From contig OX377202.1 of assembly GCA_947396885.1 (NCBI GenBank), forward strand, positions 60,538,034 through 60,602,033: a stretch of DNA of 64,000 bases, written 5' to 3'. Shown piece by piece: positions 11,270 through 23,406 of the stretch (positions are counted from its first letter, which is position 1; every line of letters begins with the position of its first letter). The notes under the pieces were generated by a model. It was not told where the DNA came from and ran no database searches. It saw only the letters and a list, made by a program, of their open reading frames with translations. A program made the translations under genes and the position numbers. The DNA comes from Heligmosomoides polygyrus polygyrus. Taxonomy: Eukaryota; Nematoda; Chromadorea; Rhabditida; Heligmosomidae.

Positions 11270-13069
11270 TGAATTACAAGGCCATATAAGTTCTGCTGAG
11301 AATTGTTGGGGGACGTTCGCAGCCGTTCCTTGTGAATGCTTGAGTAGAAAGGTAACAAACCACAGAGTTACGCGTCAGAAAAAGTCCTGTCCATACCAGG
11401 TTGCCGAGCAAATAAAAACGCGGTTAGGCAGCGAGTGAGTCGAAGGAGCATATGGCGGTTCCCAATCAGCAACCGACGCCATAATCAAATCTCATGCTTT
11501 GAAGACCTAGGTCACAAATTTGGACGCTTAGATGAAGGCGCAGTTCCTCGGGCACCGTTAATGATAATAGCGTGGGTTAAAATTTAGATCTTTGCTCACT
11601 GCTGAGGCAGCGGTGATGGATCTGCTACGGTATTAAATAATAGAAATGAACAGGCATTTTGTTGCGGAAACAAATAATGGAAGAAATTTTAGTCTCCGGT
11701 GGAAGTTGTCTTGCTTGAAAAACTTAAAATGGCACAGTCTTCCGCAGTTTCAAACTCTGAAAATTATGACCCCTCTGCTCCAGCTCCTCTGCTGCCTAAC
11801 GTCCCCATAGCTCCTCTCTTGAAGCTGAGGTTGTGCAGTGGGATGTGCAGAAATAGAGTCGCCCATTACATTGAAGTCCTGATTGAAAGCGACAGCATCA
11901 TTTAGTCTGAACGGCTTTACGGGGCAAAGTTTATTTTTTCTTTTACGGAGCGAAGGTAGCATCTTCGAACTCAGCTTGAGCTACGTACGCCGAGGTCTGT
12001 GGCTGCACCCTCCGTGGAGAGACCTAGGCTGCAGGTACATATGCATAATCACTAGCACCTCATTGCCCTGTAGAAAAACGGGACTCGTCCCTCGGTGACG
12101 CAGGAGACATCCAGACGTGAGCACGTAGTTGAACGGAGCGACCATCGAACGGCCTTACGTAGGCACACCTGTGACAGCGCGAGAAGAGGTGTCGGGCACT
12201 TTCTAGACAAAAGAGGGAAGAGCAGCCATCGACATCAGAATCCACCTAGCAAGGCTGGTCGTTTTGTTTCCGCCGGTTGCAATTTTTTAACAAAACATTT
12301 CGGGTTTATCTATTCAGTTGCTTTTGTTATGAAAGTGGATTTATACAACGGTGTATAGAAGAATGAGAAATAGATTGAGGTGAGTGACAACCCGAGTTAA
12401 CTAAGGACTCCTTAATAAAAAAACGGACTAATATTGAATGTAAAGGGCGTCCACATTCTCACTAACAAGAAGACGGTGACGATTCCAGACTTGTGACAGA
12501 CAGATTCGAGCTATAACTCTATCCTGTTTTCTAACAATTCTTTTTTTCAGAAAATATTGCTGAATTCATAGACTATTGAGAGGTCTTCAAAACCTTATGA
12601 TGTTAGGAAGCTTCACAAAGTTTTTTGTGAGATTGCGAGGTTACGAAAATATTTTATCTCATAAAGCGTTTCATGACCAGCGGCTTCAGCATTGTTTGGG
12701 GATTACAACCATTTTTCATAGGTGATGTTCACTGAATAAGTCTATAAGTCAATTTAAGTAATAAGTCAATTTGTACGCGACCATTGAAAGTATTCTAGAG
12801 AAATGGTCAACGAACTGGATTCATTCTTTGCTCGCTGCCGTGGGTCAAGCGGGTGGTGTAATATTTTGAAGCTACAAATTTAGAAATTTAAAAAACAACG
12901 AAATTCCCAGCGAAACTGCAAGAAAACTGGATATACGAAGAAGTGAAGAGTTCCCGAGGGAGAAAGGAACATCCCCTCAGTTTGACTTCTATTAGACGTT
13001 GCCGCTAGCCAGTGAAATGCTGTAAATGCGGCAAAAACGCGTCTCGGGAACACGTGTAGTTCAGTAGCA
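11270..13069. other. No recognised gene
   Basis: Only short overlapping frames on both strands, with no conserved motif. Composition is ordinary for the non-repeat parts of the window. I see nothing else I can support. Confidence 0.4.
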
Positions 13070-13074
13070 GTGAA

Positions 13075-13590
13075 GTGCACGTCAGCGAACAGCGCTCTCA
13101 AGCTGCTACGAGAAGCAATTTATCCCCATATGGTGTTCCTAAGTGCAGGACACAGCACCCAGTTGTTCGCCGGAAAACATCAGGGGCTCTGCACCGCCAC
13201 AGCCCTGCCTCAACAATCGCCTCACCTCGAGGAGCGCTTGTTTACGGACTCCTCGGCCCGAAATTCGATTTTGTCGGCGTATCGAACGCGTGGGAATATG
13301 TGTCTCTGATTCGCGCGAAAATTACAGCTGCAGACAACGTGGCTCCTCGAATCCAACGGGCTAAACAGGAACTGCCCGTTATTCAACTCTCCGAAAACCT
13401 CAACCAGTCGAAAAACGCCGGTCAGAAAACTTCAGTGGATTGCACCATTCACCCTTCTGTTAGGCTCTTAGAGCATGAGCTGATACTTACTGCTCTAATG
13501 CCCTCAAAAGGGGATGACGACTTTGTGGAAGCGGAGGGAGCAGCACCTTACTGCCTTAGATGTATCGAAGCAGGGAATGGAAGTCCATAG
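13075..13590 (+). CDS. Unrecognised 171-residue open frame
   Basis: One of the longest frames outside the transposons. The first third is Arg/Ser/Pro-rich and low in hydrophobics. The later part, around FDFVGVSNAWEYVSLIRAK and LLEHELILTALMPSKGDDD, has a more protein-like mix. No signal peptide, membrane segment or known motif is visible, and overlapping frames on the same strand are also open. It may be a chance frame or one exon of a gene. I assign no function. Confidence 0.2.
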   Translation: MHVSEQRSQAATRSNLSPYGVPKCRTQHPVVRRKTSGALHRHSPASTIASPRGALVYGLLGPKFDFVGVSNAWEYVSLIRAKITAADNVAPRIQRAKQELPVIQLSENLNQSKNAGQKTSVDCTIHPSVRLLEHELILTALMPSKGDDDFVEAEGAAPYCLRCIEAGNGSP

Positions 13591-14134
13591 TATATGCAGT
13601 CCGTCCTTCTCACCATCTGATCAAAACACGTAGACATAACGAATGGTAAGAGCTGATGCTCTTGCAGTAAATGTTTCATGAATGTTGTTCTCCAAAAAGG
13701 AGCTCTGAATTTCAGAATAAACACTTTGAGTACAGCTTAACGACTCTGACGACCAGTGGTAAATCGATCCAAAAATGCGAACCGAAGTGACTCTCTTATT
13801 CGCAGCCCGCACGAGACAACACCTGCGCATTTGTGAGTCGAACTCCATCGTGTCCTGGAGAGTTGGAGCAAAAGGGGCATGAATTTGCTCTTCTTCATTG
13901 TAGCTGCTACTCGGAAAATATTATCATCCCAGGCGCAGCGTTGACAGTAAGACTTGTACCCTTGTGGGAGTGAAGCCGTCACAGGGCTTCAAATCAGCTT
14001 CATATTTGATGTCGTGCGTTGACGACGGTTCACGCTATTGCGGGAAAGGCAGTTACCACAGCGTAGACGATCGCTATGCGACCCTAAGGTTTCGGTTTAT
14101 TTGAGAAGTCCTTCAGATAGACGACACAACCCCA

Positions 14135-14238
14135 CGCTCTAAAAAGAGACGGACAGTCGTATGCTGAAAATATTGCTGGAAATATACGCTCTAAAAAGAG
14201 ACAGACAGTCGCATGCTGGAAATAATTGCCTACAAGTC
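14135..14238 (+). repeat. Two-copy direct repeat, 52-bp period
   Basis: CGCTCTAAAAAGAGAC starts at 14135 and again at 14187. Each is followed by near-identical sequence through the GACAGTCG.ATGCTG block. Confidence 0.8.
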
Positions 14239-14864
14239 ACAAGATTGAATGGGGACGAAGCTCGTTTGTTAAAACGGAGGAAATAAGAAGTTTGACTCAT
14301 CAGATGGCACTGGAGACCAAGGATGAGAGCGTCGCATTGTAAGCAGTAGGCGTCCGCATCCCTTTCTATAAACAAAGATCGCTTGTTTTGAGATCGGTGC
14401 GGAAGGCGAGCAGAGGAAAGAGCCCTCAACATGTCATCGTTGGCAGTCCCTCTTGACAGATGGACCACTGACCTCTTTGGGAGCTACTCAAATTCGGAAC
14501 CGTGGGTGACAGCCGGAAAACTGTCGACAGCAGTTCACCGCTTCATTTATTCTTTTTTCCTTTTCGGATGAACTCACGAAAGCGGTCAGTGAACGGGGCT
14601 GTGTTAGTAGTTGCGTACCGCACTGGAGTCAACTAATCGTCTTGTGCCACATTCACGAAATGAGGAAAGAAAAATACAATTTCAACAAAAAAAGTGTAAT
14701 AAGATGAGGCTTGTCACTGCCTTCGACCTAGCCTTTGTTTTTTGTTCCTAACATGGCTCTTCTATGAAGAAGAAACCCACATTTTATGCAGTTTTTAAAT
14801 TCTGTCTGCAGCAGAAAAAAGGAAAAAATTGTAGTGGAACACGCAAGAGTGAAGATATCCCACT

Positions 14865-15320
14865 ATGTCCGTAAGGGGACCACCAGAGGGGACCACATGG
14901 GCCAGATTCATCAACGATACCGGCGGATTCACCATATCGACCTACGTAGTAAGAGATACAGAGAGATACAGAGATACAGATACCATAACCGATATACCGT
15001 TACCGGCCGGTAAGCGATTGATGAACTGGCCCGTGGTGGGGACTTATGAAGTGGGGACTAGTGAAGAGAGGATCACTGAAGGGGAAACCAGTAAAGGGGG
15101 AACCTATGAAGTAGTGATCAGTGAAAGGGACCAGTAAATAGGCAGCCAATGAAAGGATGACCAGTAAAGTGGAGGCCAGTGAAGACAAGTGAAGTGGGAC
15201 CGGTAAAGAGGGGTCGGTAAGGAGGGCCAGTGAACGGGTACCAGTAAAGGGGCTAAAGGTGGGACCAGTAAGGGGGAAGAGTAAAGGGATACCGGTAAGG
15301 GGGACAGTGAAGGGAGGGGA
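14865..15320 (+). repeat. Degenerate purine-rich tandem repeats
   Basis: Many irregular copies of a short 'GGGACCAGTGAAG / GGTAAAGGG' unit (roughly 13-18 bases), strongly G/A-rich on the plus strand. A short (GAGATACA)n run lies at about 14955-14980. Downstream, 15360-15560 has a second weak repeat based on 'GAAGACGTG..AC'. Long frames through this stretch are repeat artefacts. Confidence 0.6.
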
Positions 15321-16445
15321 GGGGGCAGTATTTTCTCTCAGTTGCTTTTGTGGTTCAGCGTGTGTCGGGTTTCTGAAGAGGTGCCACAGACGTCGTGCCC
15401 ACATGTGTCGGAGTACAGAAGGCGTGTCATTGAATCGTGCCACGTGTGTCGGGATGTGTCAGAGACGTTATCCAACATGCTTGTGGATTCAGAAGACGTG
15501 ACACAAACGTACTATGTGTGCCCACATCCAGAAGACGTGCCTTATAACAGACTCTGCGGGCATGCGTCCAATATTCAGTAGACCTTCTAAAGGCTTCGTG
15601 CAGTGAGCGTGCGTGTGCTGATGCTCACATTGGAGTTTTTCTTCGGCTGATCTGCTTAGTCTGTTTCGAGTTAGGCTGATAACCAGGGGAGTGCGTAGAT
15701 GAAATTCGAAATTTCGTAAATCGTAAATCGTAATCACGAAAAACCGTCTCGAGTCGGAAATCGTAAACCGTAAATTGTATGAAGTACCTGACATAGCTGG
15801 ATTTTTTTAGGTTTCTCTGCTAATCTTGATACAAAATGATCCAATATTTGTTTATTTATGGTGTTGTTTTCAGCCTAAGCTGGGCAGATTTCTTGCCAAA
15901 CTTTTTTCCTTTTCTTTTAGCTTGCCTTCTGGTCATACGAAACCTCTCATGTCAAACTTTACAAAGTCGAAAAAGTTGTTGATTCGAAAACTTTACCTTA
16001 ATCTATGCATGGTGTTTCAACAAAACGCTTTCATCGTTTGAATGACCAGAATAAATTTCCAATCTCTTAGCAGTTCTTTATATGCGTATCTAAGATGTAG
16101 CAGAAGAGATAGTAAAAACTCAGTATCAGAGCAAAAAAAGGAATCGTTTCACCGCACATTAATCGGAGAAGCCAGTACCTGCGCCTGCACTTCAACAAAC
16201 ATCGCCTACTTAGCTAATGCATTCCACAACTCTGTACTATTACGCACCAAAATGTCTTAGATTTTCTACTAGGTTGTCGGAAAAGCCCTGCAACAAAATT
16301 TCCAATCATTTTTCGAGATTTAACGAAACCTGTTACGGTCTCGCTTAGTGCCACAGGCTCATAACCCAATCATTCAGAACATAATGTCATACCGCCCAAG
16401 TCCGACTTTCGATAAATCTTGGCATATTGAGTATACTATTCCAGC

Positions 16446-16760
16446 ATGTCATGTAGAATGTGCGGGCAGGAGTACATAGAGGAAACGGGTAGACCGTTGT
16501 GTATTAGAGTCAGGGAGCATCTAGATTGCCTTAAGAAACCCAATGTGTCAACTCCTTGGGGAGAGCACAGGGTCCGATGCCACTATGGCGCCATGTTCCA
16601 AGTGTCCGTTTCCATCTTAGCGAGAGAAAGCGACATCTCAGCACGCAGGACACTTGAGGCGCATTGGATAGCGGCCAGAAATCCACAGGTCAACCGCAAA
16701 GACGAGTGCATAGCGATAACCCAGGAACTGGCGCCCTTTGTCGAGCTCTGTGGGTTTTGA
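16446..16760 (+). pseudogene. Penelope-like element, C-terminal GIY-YIG endonuclease fragment
   Basis: A 104-residue frame with CRMCGQEYIEETGRPLCIRV, the diverged 'C..C...YIGET.R.L..R..EH' signature of the GIY-YIG nuclease of Penelope-like retroelements. RVREHLD supplies the catalytic Arg and His positions. RTLEAHWIAARNPQVNRKDE follows with the conserved Glu and the end of the domain. The canonical Gly of YIGET is Glu here. The reverse transcriptase that should precede it is absent, so this is a 5'-truncated copy. It differs from the element at 45830-48800, whose nuclease is at the other end. Confidence 0.8.
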
Positions 16761-17003
16761 TCAATCTGATCTGACCTGCAGGGTATTTAAGTCGGGTGAT
16801 ATGCGGAGCTAAACTCACTCACCCACGTTTATCTCCATCCACGGGTGACTGGTGGTGCTCATCGGCACTCACCTGGAAGGTTAGTTGGTACGCTCTACCT
16901 GGTACATCGGTCCTTTACTCTAGCTGTCTTGAGAACACTATTCTGTAGGATGAAATGGCGTTTGGGGGGATAGTTTCACTAATATTCTCGACTTTTCCAG
17001 GCT

Positions 17004-17031
17004 CCGAAGAAGGCGAAGACGCCGAAACGTC
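17004..17031 (+). ncRNA. Hammerhead-like core, degenerate
   Basis: CCGAAGA, then the stem GGCG-AAGA-CGCC, then GAAAC. This matches the hammerhead layout CUGANGA-stem II-GAAA except that the U of the core is C. It lies ~245 bases after the Penelope-like endonuclease frame. Hammerhead motifs are known in the terminal repeats of Penelope-like elements. With the mutated core it is unlikely to cut. Confidence 0.35.
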
Positions 17032-17039
17032 AGCCGAAG

Positions 17040-17917
17040 TAAAGCCTGTTTAGCAATCTTGGTGAACAGCTCAGAGAAGCACGCTGGAATAATGTCATAC
17101 ATTCTAGCATATTCTAGAGTATAATAAAGGCGGTCTCGTCTTGAGTGGCCTCCGTGACTTCATGACTGGTCGTCGTAACTGAGCATTGCTCAATGTCTCC
17201 TTCTCCGTTTTCGTATTAAGAACTTCCTGGGGGAACATAGTCACGGGAGATGAGTCCAGATCTTCTACGACAGCCATATCCGGAAGGCCCAGTGGCTCTC
17301 CCAACGGGAACCACCTCCGAAGCAATCGAAGTCTGACCTCCACCAAAAGAATGTAATGCTGTATATTGGTGGGACTCCCAAGGAATGCCCAACCACGAGT
17401 TCCTTACCATTAGAGTCGGCACCACAGTGACTGCGAAGCACCACAGTGACTGATTCGAGCGCCGCTCGCAGCCGTCCTCTTCCATTCGCCTGCGTACTAC
17501 ATGGAGTGCCCCATTAGGCCTTCCTCATTGCTGGGATGAGAAGAACTTCACACCAGTCGTCCACGGCGTGAATTCGGCACTCCAAATTGTGAATTGCTCA
17601 CCAAAGGCGCATGTGAGTAGACCCTCTACTTTGCTTTGAGTGCCTCACACCACTCGTTCATTCTTTCAAATTCCCTTTGTTTCTGGGTAAGATTCAAGTG
17701 ACAGTGATGATGCTGCCAGCGTGGGCGTCAAGAAGAATAACTGCAATTTGCCTCCATTTCCTAATGGTCAAATGTTTGTTGCAAGGAGGTAGAAAATAAA
17801 GTAGATATAATGATAAGTGTTAAGTCTAACTATTATATTAATTGCTGCGGTAGCCATTCGTTTTTTACTTTCTCGTTCCTCCGTCGAAGACGTCTAGGTT
17901 CGCATTTGCCCTACGTA
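17040..17917. other. No recognised gene
   Basis: Short frames only. A minus-strand frame (17104-17346) has ordinary-looking composition but no known motif and is overlapped by another open frame. It may include the rest of the 3' region of the truncated Penelope-like copy. Confidence 0.35.
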
Positions 17918-18158
17918 CAGTACCGGACACGTCTTTTAATCGTTGGCCGAAAAGAACGCGCCGGCCAACATAGGCCGCTTTGGAGTGTCCCAAAGCTGCC
18001 TTTTTGAATAACTTTTTTAGAAATCAAGTAGTAGTAAAAAATAATCATATATTTGAACTCAGCAGCTCAAGCTCTATCTTTTGGTATATAAATCTCAGTA
18101 GAGTTGAACAATGCTAGAATTAATCGAGTGGGCGGAGTTTTATCGGAAATTCCCAGCC

Positions 18159-18161
<3 letters not shown>

Positions 18162-18222
<61 letters not shown>

Positions 18223-18283
18223 ACGTTTGTCCCGCTTCGGCGCAGGGTCCGCTCTTCTGGTGTCACTACGCCACGTTTCCCGC
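18162..18283 (-). mobile_element. RTE 3' end with (AAT)n tail, severely 5'-truncated
   Basis: On the minus strand the coding end reads TRRADPAPKRDKR then stop. This is the same C-terminus found for the RTE at 33676-33750 (TRKADPVMMRDKR). It is followed by a pure (AAT)n microsatellite tail, seen as about 20 TTA units at 18162-18221. RTE elements typically carry short-repeat 3' tails and insert mostly as 5'-truncated copies. It sits in the left arm of the palindrome at 17918-20780 and is absent from the right arm, so it is the younger insertion. Confidence 0.75.
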
Positions 18284-18954
18284 CACGGCTGCGGCTCGCG
18301 AATTGTGTAGGCATAGGATGCCTTAGTAGTCCGCAAAGGTACACCGTCGTAGCTTCTAAACGGGGAACCTATCGCGGTGCGAAAATGCAGGTTAGCCTTG
18401 TGTGACACGATTTTTTCCAAATTCAGTCGACCACTGTGGGAAGACGCGATTAGCTGACGGCCTACAAATGCACAGTCATGCAGACCACTTAAGGTACTTT
18501 ACGAAGAAGTGCTCACAACTTCCCAGCTGCCTAACCTGCCTTAGTCCCAGTCGCCATTTTAGAGCGGCAGAGGGCAGCGGTGAAGTTTCTTCCGCTATTA
18601 CTTGCCCACATTTGAGTTTTCAACACTAGTGATACCGTTCTGTCAAGCTCGGAAAGCTCTATCGAATAGTGTTACTCTCGATCAATTCTGGAAACATAGC
18701 CTTTTTTTTGACAATGCCCTATCGAGGGCATGGGCGTCATAGGCCGAGCCTGCGCGGACGATGACGTCATCGAAAATCGATATTTTAGAAATCGGCCAAA
18801 TTCTCTCGTCCAAAATCATCTAGGAGTTATTTGAGGCGCTAATTACGAATTTGACGTCCGGTTTCGGAATTCCGCTGATTTCTGCAAGTTTTGGTTTTTT
18901 TCTGGACGGCCTCTCGGCTGCACTGACGGCTGGCTTTTCAACTTTTCATGGTTT

Positions 18955-19120
18955 TCGCAGGAAGAACACCTTAACTACGTCGCGTAGGGCAAGCTAGGAA
19001 GGATAATGAGGGGAGGCTGCTATTCTAGAGATATTATTTACTACTCAGAAAAGGTTGAGCCCACAAACTATAAATCCACACGCAGTTGTTCCGATAATAT
19101 AGTGACGCTATGCTGAGAAA
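18955..19120 (+). repeat. Dispersed repeat shared with 58540-58710
   Basis: AAGAACACCTTAACTACGTC, TACTACTCAGAAAAG.TTGAG, AACTATAAA.CCACACGCA and ATAGTGACGC.ATGCTGA occur in the same order in both places. It lies in the loop of the palindrome. Confidence 0.75.
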
Positions 19121-21701
19121 ACGTTTATGGTAAAATTTTCATGTTCTTTCACAGCATTTCCTTGTGCTGGAGCCAACCAGAACGTTATAACTGTATGGAG
19201 CACAGCAGCAGACTCCTTGTCAAATACGAATTGACCAGTATCATAATCGTTTATTGACGAAGGCAGCTCTTTTCCGTTCCCTCCTTCAGCTCCAGACCAG
19301 GCCAGCAGAGCTCTGCCGAGGCGCGATCGCCGGTGGTACCGAATACTCTCCATCACGCACTTCAGCTGCGAGTTTTTCGGCCATCCATTATGTGATATGT
19401 GGCGCTGTGTGCAGTAGCACAAACGCGTTACAGTGGGTTTTGAATTTCGGACGCGCCTACGATTTACAATCGCATCGGTGAAGGAGTGGTTGAAGGAGGT
19501 CTTCTGTTTTTCCGTTCTCCCCTTTTGTTCTTATGCTTCTCATGTTCAGCCCGTCCTAGGGCCTCTTTGGAAGAACTCGTTCATCGTCGATTAGGTTATG
19601 TTCGTGCTCAAGGTGTTCGTGCTAAGAGAATCCGTAGAACGGCCTCTCGGCAAGACACCTATTCGGAGGCCTGCGGCCGAGAGGACGCTTTGACGGCTGG
19701 TTCAGAAGAAATCCAAAACTTACCGAAATCGGCGGAATTCTCGGAAACGGACGTCAGATTCGTAATCAGCCCCCCCCCCCCAAATAACCCCTAGTTGATT
19801 TTGGACGAGAGAATTTGGCCAATTTATAAAACATCGATTTTCGATGACGTCATCGTCCGCGCAGGCTCGGTCTAGGGCGTCCATGCCCCTGATGGGACAT
19901 TGTCAAAAAAAGGCTATGTTTCCAGAATTGATCGAGAGTAACACCATTCGATAGAGCTTTCCGAGCTGGATAGAACGGTATCATTAGTGTTGAAAACTCA
20001 AATATGGGCAAGTAATGGCGGAAGAAACTTCACCGCTGCCCTCCGCCGCTCTAAAATGGCGACTGAGACTAAGGCAGGTTAGGGAACTGGGAAGTTGTGA
20101 GCATTACTTCGTAAAGTACCTTAAGTGGTCTGCCTGACTGTGTATTTGTAGGCCGTTAGCTGATCGCGTCTTCCCACAGTGGTCGACTGGATTTGGAAAA
20201 AATCGTGTCACACAAGGCTAATCTGCATTTTCGAACCGCAATAGTTTCTACCGTTTACAAGCTACGGCGGAGTACTTTTGCGGACTACTAAGGCATCCTA
20301 TGCCTACACAATTCGAGAGCCGCAGCCGGAACGATTCGATCTCCGCAGAGTTATTGCTCTCCGAACACGCCCGCTCCTGCAGTTTGCGAGCTGTCGCGCC
20401 CACCCGATTGATAGGTCAGATTCTGTATGCATTGTTCACGGCGCACTCCAAATGCACGCTGAACATTCTTAGAGCAATTTCTGATTAGGACGACTGGGAA
20501 TTTCCGACTGAGAATAAAACTCCCCAAACGCTCGCTCTTCAGGTTGTCGCGCCCACTCGATTGATTCTGTCGGGCCTACATGCATTTTTCAACTCTACTG
20601 AGATTTGTATACCAAAAGATAGATCTTGAGCTGCTGAGTTTAAATATATGTTTATTTTTTACTATTGCTTTATCTCTAAAGAAGTTATTCAAAAAGGCCG
20701 CTTTGGAACGCTCCTAAGCAGCCTATGTTGACCAACGCGTTCTTTTCGGCCGAAAGAACCAAATGACATGTCCGGTACTGCATGTTGATTCTGTGCGAGT
20801 TTCGGATGGTGCTCTTTGGCGAATGCAACCTCCATTTCTAATCACGACCTGGTTCTCCACGTCTTCTTATAAACAGTGACCGTATCGCTCTCACCATCGG
20901 ATACACAGCATCCGATTAGCGAAGTATTGAAGTAACCGAATTTCAACTAGGTTCTATGTACAGTCTAAACTGTCAGAAGGCGAGTCTATCAAGGTATCGA
21001 AATACCGGCAGTGAGAAAGTCAAAAGACCTCACCATGGCGCCTAGCGTCTCCCAAAACTCGTCCGCGTTCCATTTGAATGAACGCCTATTTTAGTGCGAT
21101 GCATACCGAGCGCAATGAGCTCTGTTCATTGGGCAACCAGGCTACTTAACGCCCAGACACCTACATATTTCGCTCAGTAGCGGAAGCGTGCAGCTCGAAT
21201 GTCTCGTTACGGTTACTGATGTTTCGCTTTCCTTGCAACATGTGTGGAAACGTTACGTTATTTTTTCAAGTAATTCTTGCCATTTCAAACGCGCGGTTAG
21301 ACCTGCCAAAGGTGTTCAGCGTATAGACTGCTTTTGGTGCTGCGCGATTGGCATTAGCCGCTTCTCTCATGTCTGCGGGTAGTCCTGATGCAGTGGAGGG
21401 GATCTTTCGGTCACCTGAATACAGTGCTTAACATCGTGGTCTGCAGTTCGCTTTCCGAGTTCTGATTTCGGGTGATTTCAGGTTCTCATTTCAGTATCAT
21501 ATAGTATCCCTCCATTTGTGGTTTCCTGCGATTACTTCCTTTTCACGCGTTTCCATACAAGAAGGTGCCTTTCAAACACCATCCGTCCACTTCACTTTAT
21601 AAAGAATCCGCCCAACTGTCAAACTTGTCATTTCGTTGGATTTTCTCTAACCACGAAAGGGTTGAGATCAAGTTGATCAACAGCAGTCAGCAGATGCGGA
21701 C

Positions 21702-23160
21702 CAGGGATGAGCGGATTAACCGTTATCCGTTATCCGGTTTCCGGGGGTTTTGGCCTATCCGTTTTGTTGTTCGTTATGCGGCGAATTTTTGCCGAATAAC
21801 GAACAACAAATTAGCTGAATCTTAGCTTTGGACGTCGTGATGGGTGGACTATGTGCAGGATCTTTCACGATCGTAAGAGTGGTTGTCAGAAACAACAGAA
21901 GTATTCAAATACAGAAGATATGTATAGAAGGGTTAATTGAAGTTTCCTCACTTGGGAACGGGCTACATCGTTTCAAAGATATCTAACTTCCAGCCTTCCA
22001 GAAGGCGCGCTAAGCCTGTACCATACTTATGTGAGGCCTACTTAGCACAGCATTGTTCATTCATCTCAAGCCTTGTGCTGACCAAGAAGCATACAATCTG
22101 CTACTAGCAATCGTCAAAAGTGGAGAGAATTTTGGGAAGAATTTTTTACCGCCGATCTGTCCATCGTACCATTTGTGGTTACACGATTGCAGTATGTTCG
22201 ATTCGATTGCAGGCGGTAATGGCACCTTTTTAGCCATACGCTGTCGTGAATTATCAAAAATACTGCAGTACAGCAATGAATACTAGCAAAAGAAATAGGA
22301 TTAATCCAAACACATAGAGTAAGCAACTTCTTCTTCGAAAATTTTAGGGAAGCAGTAAACTACTTAACAAACTTATCATCGTGGGTGCTGAAGATGTAGA
22401 CTTGTTTTAATTTCTGAGTTTTTTTTGTGAAACTTATCTGCAACATAGAGAACGCCTTCGTTTTGGGGTTGGGTCGGGTATTCTACCTCTGCTCCAGAAG
22501 GGATGGGTCGGATATTCTTCCTCAGATTCAGAAGGTCTGGACGTCATAACTCTTTGTGTGTATGTTTGCCATACACAATTGCTTGCAGTTACTACCCAAA
22601 AGTTAGTGTTTTATCCATCCCGGATAATTCAACGTTCAACTACCTTGGATCTTGTGATGCTATCGAGCAGCAACAACAGTAACGATTCATAGCATGTGTA
22701 GGACAAGACCGTTATGTGGAGTTTGTTTGGCTGGATGTCTCCTGCCTTCTTCTTATTCCCAGAGACATCGGAAGAATTCCAAGGACTATTCCATTTTTCA
22801 ACTGCTCTAATTGAAAAAAGAGTTAAGCGCAGAGTAAGGCTGATAAATAAGACAATCCTGGTCAAAGGCGGGTATGTTGCTGTGCGTTTGCCTTCCTACG
22901 GATGGGCAAAAAACACCATAGAGCGTTGTTAATGTGGCGACTGCAAAACGTTTGAGAAACACTACTAAAATGTCTAGAAATGGCTTATAAATTAACAGTG
23001 CTTTAAGTCCTGGTCTGCTTTTGAAGCTAGAGCAATTTAAAACGAGTTTTAATTTTTGTTGTTTGTTCGTTATCCGTTTCTCCGTTATCCGGCCATTTTC
23101 GGGCAAAATTATCAGTTATCCGTTATCCGGTTTCAAAATTTCGTTATCCGCTCATCCCTG
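21702..23160. mobile_element. hAT MITE, copy 1 (CAGGGATGAGC family)
   Basis: Terminal inverted repeats CAGGGATGAGCGGAT at both ends, flanked by the perfect 8-bp duplication ATGCGGAC (21694-21701 and 23161-23168). Eight-bp duplications with ends beginning CAGGG are diagnostic of the hAT superfamily. Subterminal regions carry repeated 'CGTTATCCG' strings, plausible transposase binding sites. At 1,459 bp with no transposase frame it is non-autonomous. A second copy is at 40716-42163. Confidence 0.9.
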
Positions 23161-23182
23161 ATGCGGACCATGAGCTTTCAGT

Positions 23183-23312
23183 TGGAGTTTATGTGCGTTA
23201 TTTGTGTGCGTGTGTGTATGCGTGTGTTGTGTATATGTGTATGTGTGTATGTGTGTCTGTGATATAGACTGTGTATGTATGTGGTGTGTGTGGTGCGTGT
23301 CTGTGACATAGA
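23183..23312 (+). repeat. GT-rich low-complexity tract
   Basis: Imperfect (TG)n and (TGTA)n. An internal TCTGTGA.ATAGACT string is repeated at about 23258 and 23300. Confidence 0.8.
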
Positions 23313-23406
23313 CTAGTGGGAAAAGCAGTAATTTGCTTGTTGAAAGGCATTGTTCTTGGAGAGATGTTTAAACCTTGGATATAAAAATAAAAGATAAGAA
23401 ATAGAA

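Larger units (their letters stand above)
17918..20780. mobile_element. 2.9-kb palindromic element (CAGTACCGGACA ends)
   Basis: Left end CAGTACCGGACACGTC and right end GACATGTCCGGTACTG are inverted. The arms (about 17918-18960 and 19640-20780) stay complementary over ~0.9 kb, for example the CGATGACGTCATCGAAAATC blocks near 18758 and 19836. The ~680-bp loop (18960-19640) contains a segment also found at 58540-58710. The left arm is interrupted by an RTE tail (18162-18283). No transposase is visible. A CAG-starting end is compatible with hAT, but the flanking 8-mers do not match, so the superfamily is unsure. Confidence 0.7.

Noticed and set aside
15826..16260. Two adjacent 71- and 72-residue frames as exons of one gene
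   Set aside because: No shared domain, no splice sites and low-complexity composition.
16262..16300. mariner left end (AGGTTGTCGGAAAAGCCC)
   Set aside because: Looks like a mariner terminus, but no matching right end was found.
18104..18326. Poly-Ile and poly-Leu frames
   Set aside because: Translations of the (TTA)n tail of an RTE fragment.
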